IMG/VR virus record: IMGVR_UViG_3300027721_000022
Coordinates: 1-51,272 of that record
Length of the DNA stretch: 51,272 nucleotides
Reading direction: 5' to 3' (one strand)
Source of the DNA: a virus
Part shown: positions 50,403 through 51,272 of the stretch, piece by piece
Numbering within the stretch: the stretch's first letter is position 1
Layout of the letters: each line of letters starts with the position of its first letter
Program-made: the position numbers and the translations under genes
The notes under the pieces: generated by a model
The model's database searches: none
What the model was told of the DNA's origin: nothing
What the model saw: only the letters and a program-made list of their open reading frames with translations

Positions 50403-50483
50403 ATGAAAGACATCTTATTTTGGACGATAGTACTAGTGCTATCAGTAACAATTCATTTACTAACTCCTAACTGCTACAGATAA
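50403..50483 (+). CDS. 26-residue single-span membrane microprotein
   Basis: An ORF starting ATG 50403, 14 bases after the ribozyme and directly after the leader TTAAATATATTTA plus two bases. The product KDILFWTIVLVLSVTIHLL with TPNCYR is one hydrophobic helix with charged and polar ends. It is the first of three tiny membrane proteins between two ribozymes. The shared leader at another gene (50729) supports translation here. Confidence 0.6.
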   Translation: MKDILFWTIVLVLSVTIHLLTPNCYR

Positions 50484-50484
50484 C

Positions 50485-50562
50485 ATGGGACAGAACCTAA
50501 AAGACATCGGACTTGCCCTAGTACTATGGGCAGTATTTATAACTTTAATATCTATTATATAA
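50485..50562 (+). CDS. 25-residue single-span membrane microprotein
   Basis: ATG 50485, one base after the previous stop, ends TAA 50560-50562. The product GQNLKDIGLALVLWAVFITLISII is a polar start and one hydrophobic helix. Its TAA overlaps the next ATG (TAATG). Translation probably depends on coupling to the first gene. No family recognised. Confidence 0.55.
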   Translation: MGQNLKDIGLALVLWAVFITLISII

Positions 50563-50660
50563 TGAAAGATTCAGACTTTATTTTATTAGTACTTGTAATA
50601 TACGGTGCTATATTTTTTGGTGGCTTACTAATAGCCTATATAAACGAGAAGTGGTACTAG
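50562..50660 (+). CDS. 32-residue single-span membrane microprotein
   Basis: ATG 50562 overlaps the preceding stop. The product KDSDFILLVLVIYGAIFF with GGLLIAYINEKWY is a membrane helix with a Gly-Gly in it and a polar C terminus. Its TAG (50658-50660) shares its last base with the first paired base of the type I ribozyme, so cleavage separates it from the genes downstream. Role unknown; membrane or signalling function possible. Confidence 0.6.
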   Translation: MKDSDFILLVLVIYGAIFFGGLLIAYINEKWY

Positions 50661-50712
50661 GTTAACTGACGAGTCCTGATTGGACGAAACACCCCTAGTG
50701 GGTGTATTAACC
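50660..50712 (+). ncRNA. Hammerhead ribozyme, type I
   Basis: All elements fit. Stem I pairs GGUUAA (50660-50665) with UUAACC (50707-50712). The core is CUGACGA (50666-50672). Stem II is GUCC with GGAC (50673-50676 and 50682-50685, loop UGAUU). GAAA is at 50686-50689. Stem III is CACCC with GGGUG (50690-50694 and 50700-50704, loop CUAGU). The cleavage site is GUA, cutting after 50706. The open ends are in stem I, hence type I. It lies between the third microprotein and the gene at 50729. Activity is predicted, not shown. Confidence 0.92.
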
Positions 50713-50728
50713 ATTAAATATATTTACT

Positions 50729-50902
50729 ATGAAAAAATCAATCTATCAGCACATCGCTGACACGTACAAGGACGAGGTTCCAACATTGGAACAAGTGACC
50801 TCCATTATTAAGGAGCATGCTCCAAACATATCGTCGCCGAGTTTAACCTTCGACGAATTAGTAACTAACATTTACGAAAACTATACACAATGGATAAAAT
50901 AG
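50729..50902 (+). CDS. Small hypothetical protein downstream of the type I ribozyme
   Basis: An ORF of 57 codons with ATG 50729. It is preceded by TTAAATATATTTA and two bases, identical to the leader of the gene at 50403. The product KKSIYQHIADTYKDEVPTLEQV, then SIIKEHAPNISSPSLTFDELVTNIYENYTQWIK is helical. It overlaps the next gene by 13 bases. Function unknown. Confidence 0.65.
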   Translation: MKKSIYQHIADTYKDEVPTLEQVTSIIKEHAPNISSPSLTFDELVTNIYENYTQWIK

Positions 50903-51087
50903 AACAAGCGAAGGCTATACTTAGAGAAGCGGGTTTCTTTGTAGACAACCTATGGCACATCGACGATGTAAAAAATAATCACGAGTGCACAGACGACGAG
51001 GCTTATGACATACTAGAACAAGCCCTGACTAGTGATTGGATTACGGAACAAATATTTAGCGAGATAGATGATACTACAAAAATATAG
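50890..51087 (+). CDS. Conserved phage protein (DNLWHIDDV type), 65 residues
   Basis: A 65-residue acidic helical protein: DKIEQAKAILREAGFFVDNLWHIDDV, then CTDDEAYDILEQAL. This type, with NLWHxDDV and CTDDEAYDIL, is a recurring small protein in phages of Bacteroidota and others. No function known to me. It overlaps genes on both sides, typical of the early block. Confidence 0.8.
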   Translation: MDKIEQAKAILREAGFFVDNLWHIDDVKNNHECTDDEAYDILEQALTSDWITEQIFSEIDDTTKI

Positions 51088-51272
51088 AAGGCAGTTAGGT
51101 CATGACTCAATCACGTTGGCACACGGAAGTAAACCCTTCTTTGTGCCATCGTCATTTGAGCACAAGGATGTGAGTCCTGAACTAGTGGCGATTGAGTTCC
51201 CACAGTGGTTCCTAGACAAGCACAAGCAGACCATAGAAGAGATAGAGTTCAGTACTAACTTATTAATAGAGA
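51068..51272 (+). CDS. N-terminal part of a hypothetical phage protein
   Basis: ATG 51068 overlaps the end of the previous gene, and the frame remains open to the window edge (68 codons). The visible part ILQKYRRQLGHDSITLAHGSKPFFVPSSFEHKDVSPEL, then EFPQWFLDKHKQTIEEIEF is of a type seen in small phage proteins. Without the end the length is unknown. Codons resemble those of the early genes at 1-1047. Confidence 0.65.
   Translation, partial: MILQKYRRQLGHDSITLAHGSKPFFVPSSFEHKDVSPELVAIEFPQWFLDKHKQTIEEIEFSTNLLIE

Noticed and set aside
1-51272. Circular joining of the window ends
   Set aside because: Reading the last frame across the junction into the start runs out of frame with the gene at 1-150 and stops soon. 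The ends look like a cut through a larger genome.

Overview
This window is a large piece of a tailed bacteriophage genome, probably a podovirus-type phage of a Bacteroidota host, most likely a flavobacterium-like one. The host assignment rests on three things seen in the sequence: promoters of the TAnnTTTG type (15995, 24243, 28430, 30995, 36935, 45584-45599, 48783, 49295, 50185), starts without Shine-Dalgarno sequences that instead carry A-rich leaders often ending AATCAAATG, and domain types favoured by Bacteroidota (FISUMP, FN3-like, DUF285/BspA-like). The capsid, portal, terminase and large tail proteins resemble those of Bacteroidota podoviruses, including crAss-like phages. That last placement is inference and was not tested by a search.

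Layout. (1) 1-4554, plus strand: tightly overlapping small genes including a 2OG-Fe(II) oxygenase-like protein, a T5 A1-like metallophosphoesterase and a minimal HExxH protein. The block ends at a terminator at 4562-4582. (2) 4572-34231, minus strand: the virion module, read right to left as small genes, large terminase, portal, collagen-like head protein, candidate scaffold, major capsid protein, connector proteins, a 1471-residue tail protein, tail proteins with an FN3-like domain, a GNAT protein, two candidate ejection proteins and a 2899-residue giant virion protein. (3) 34237-42700: receptor-binding and fibre genes (DUF285 repeats, collagen-like plus chitin-binding-like, FISUMP/FN3/arabinofuranosidase-like, a 942-residue fibre). 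(4) 42655-43862: a lysis cassette with a single-chain spanin. (5) 43849-45572: a chain of very small basic proteins. (6) 45615-48756: a MarR-like gene transcribed divergently from a palindromic promoter, then GroES, GroEL and two related small coiled-coil genes. (7) 48848-49283: three small genes. (8) 49303-50184: a noncoding divergent control region with an 11-copy TTACAT/ATGTAA repeat cluster, a candidate origin or operator. (9) 50185-51272: a rightward early transcript.

The most notable find is at 50336-50712. Two complete hammerhead ribozyme folds of different topology (type III at 50336-50389, type I at 50660-50712) flank three consecutive genes for 25-32-residue single-span membrane proteins. 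Each ribozyme is followed by the same 13-base leader, TTAAATATATTTA, then two bases and ATG. The predicted outcome is an early transcript that cuts itself into separate messages.

The genome is mosaic in base composition. GC-richer genes that favour C-ending codons are interrupted by AT-rich genes and gene segments, most sharply inside the giant virion protein (about 7680-9350). No DNA polymerase, primase, helicase, integrase or tRNA gene was seen, so replication genes must lie outside the window.
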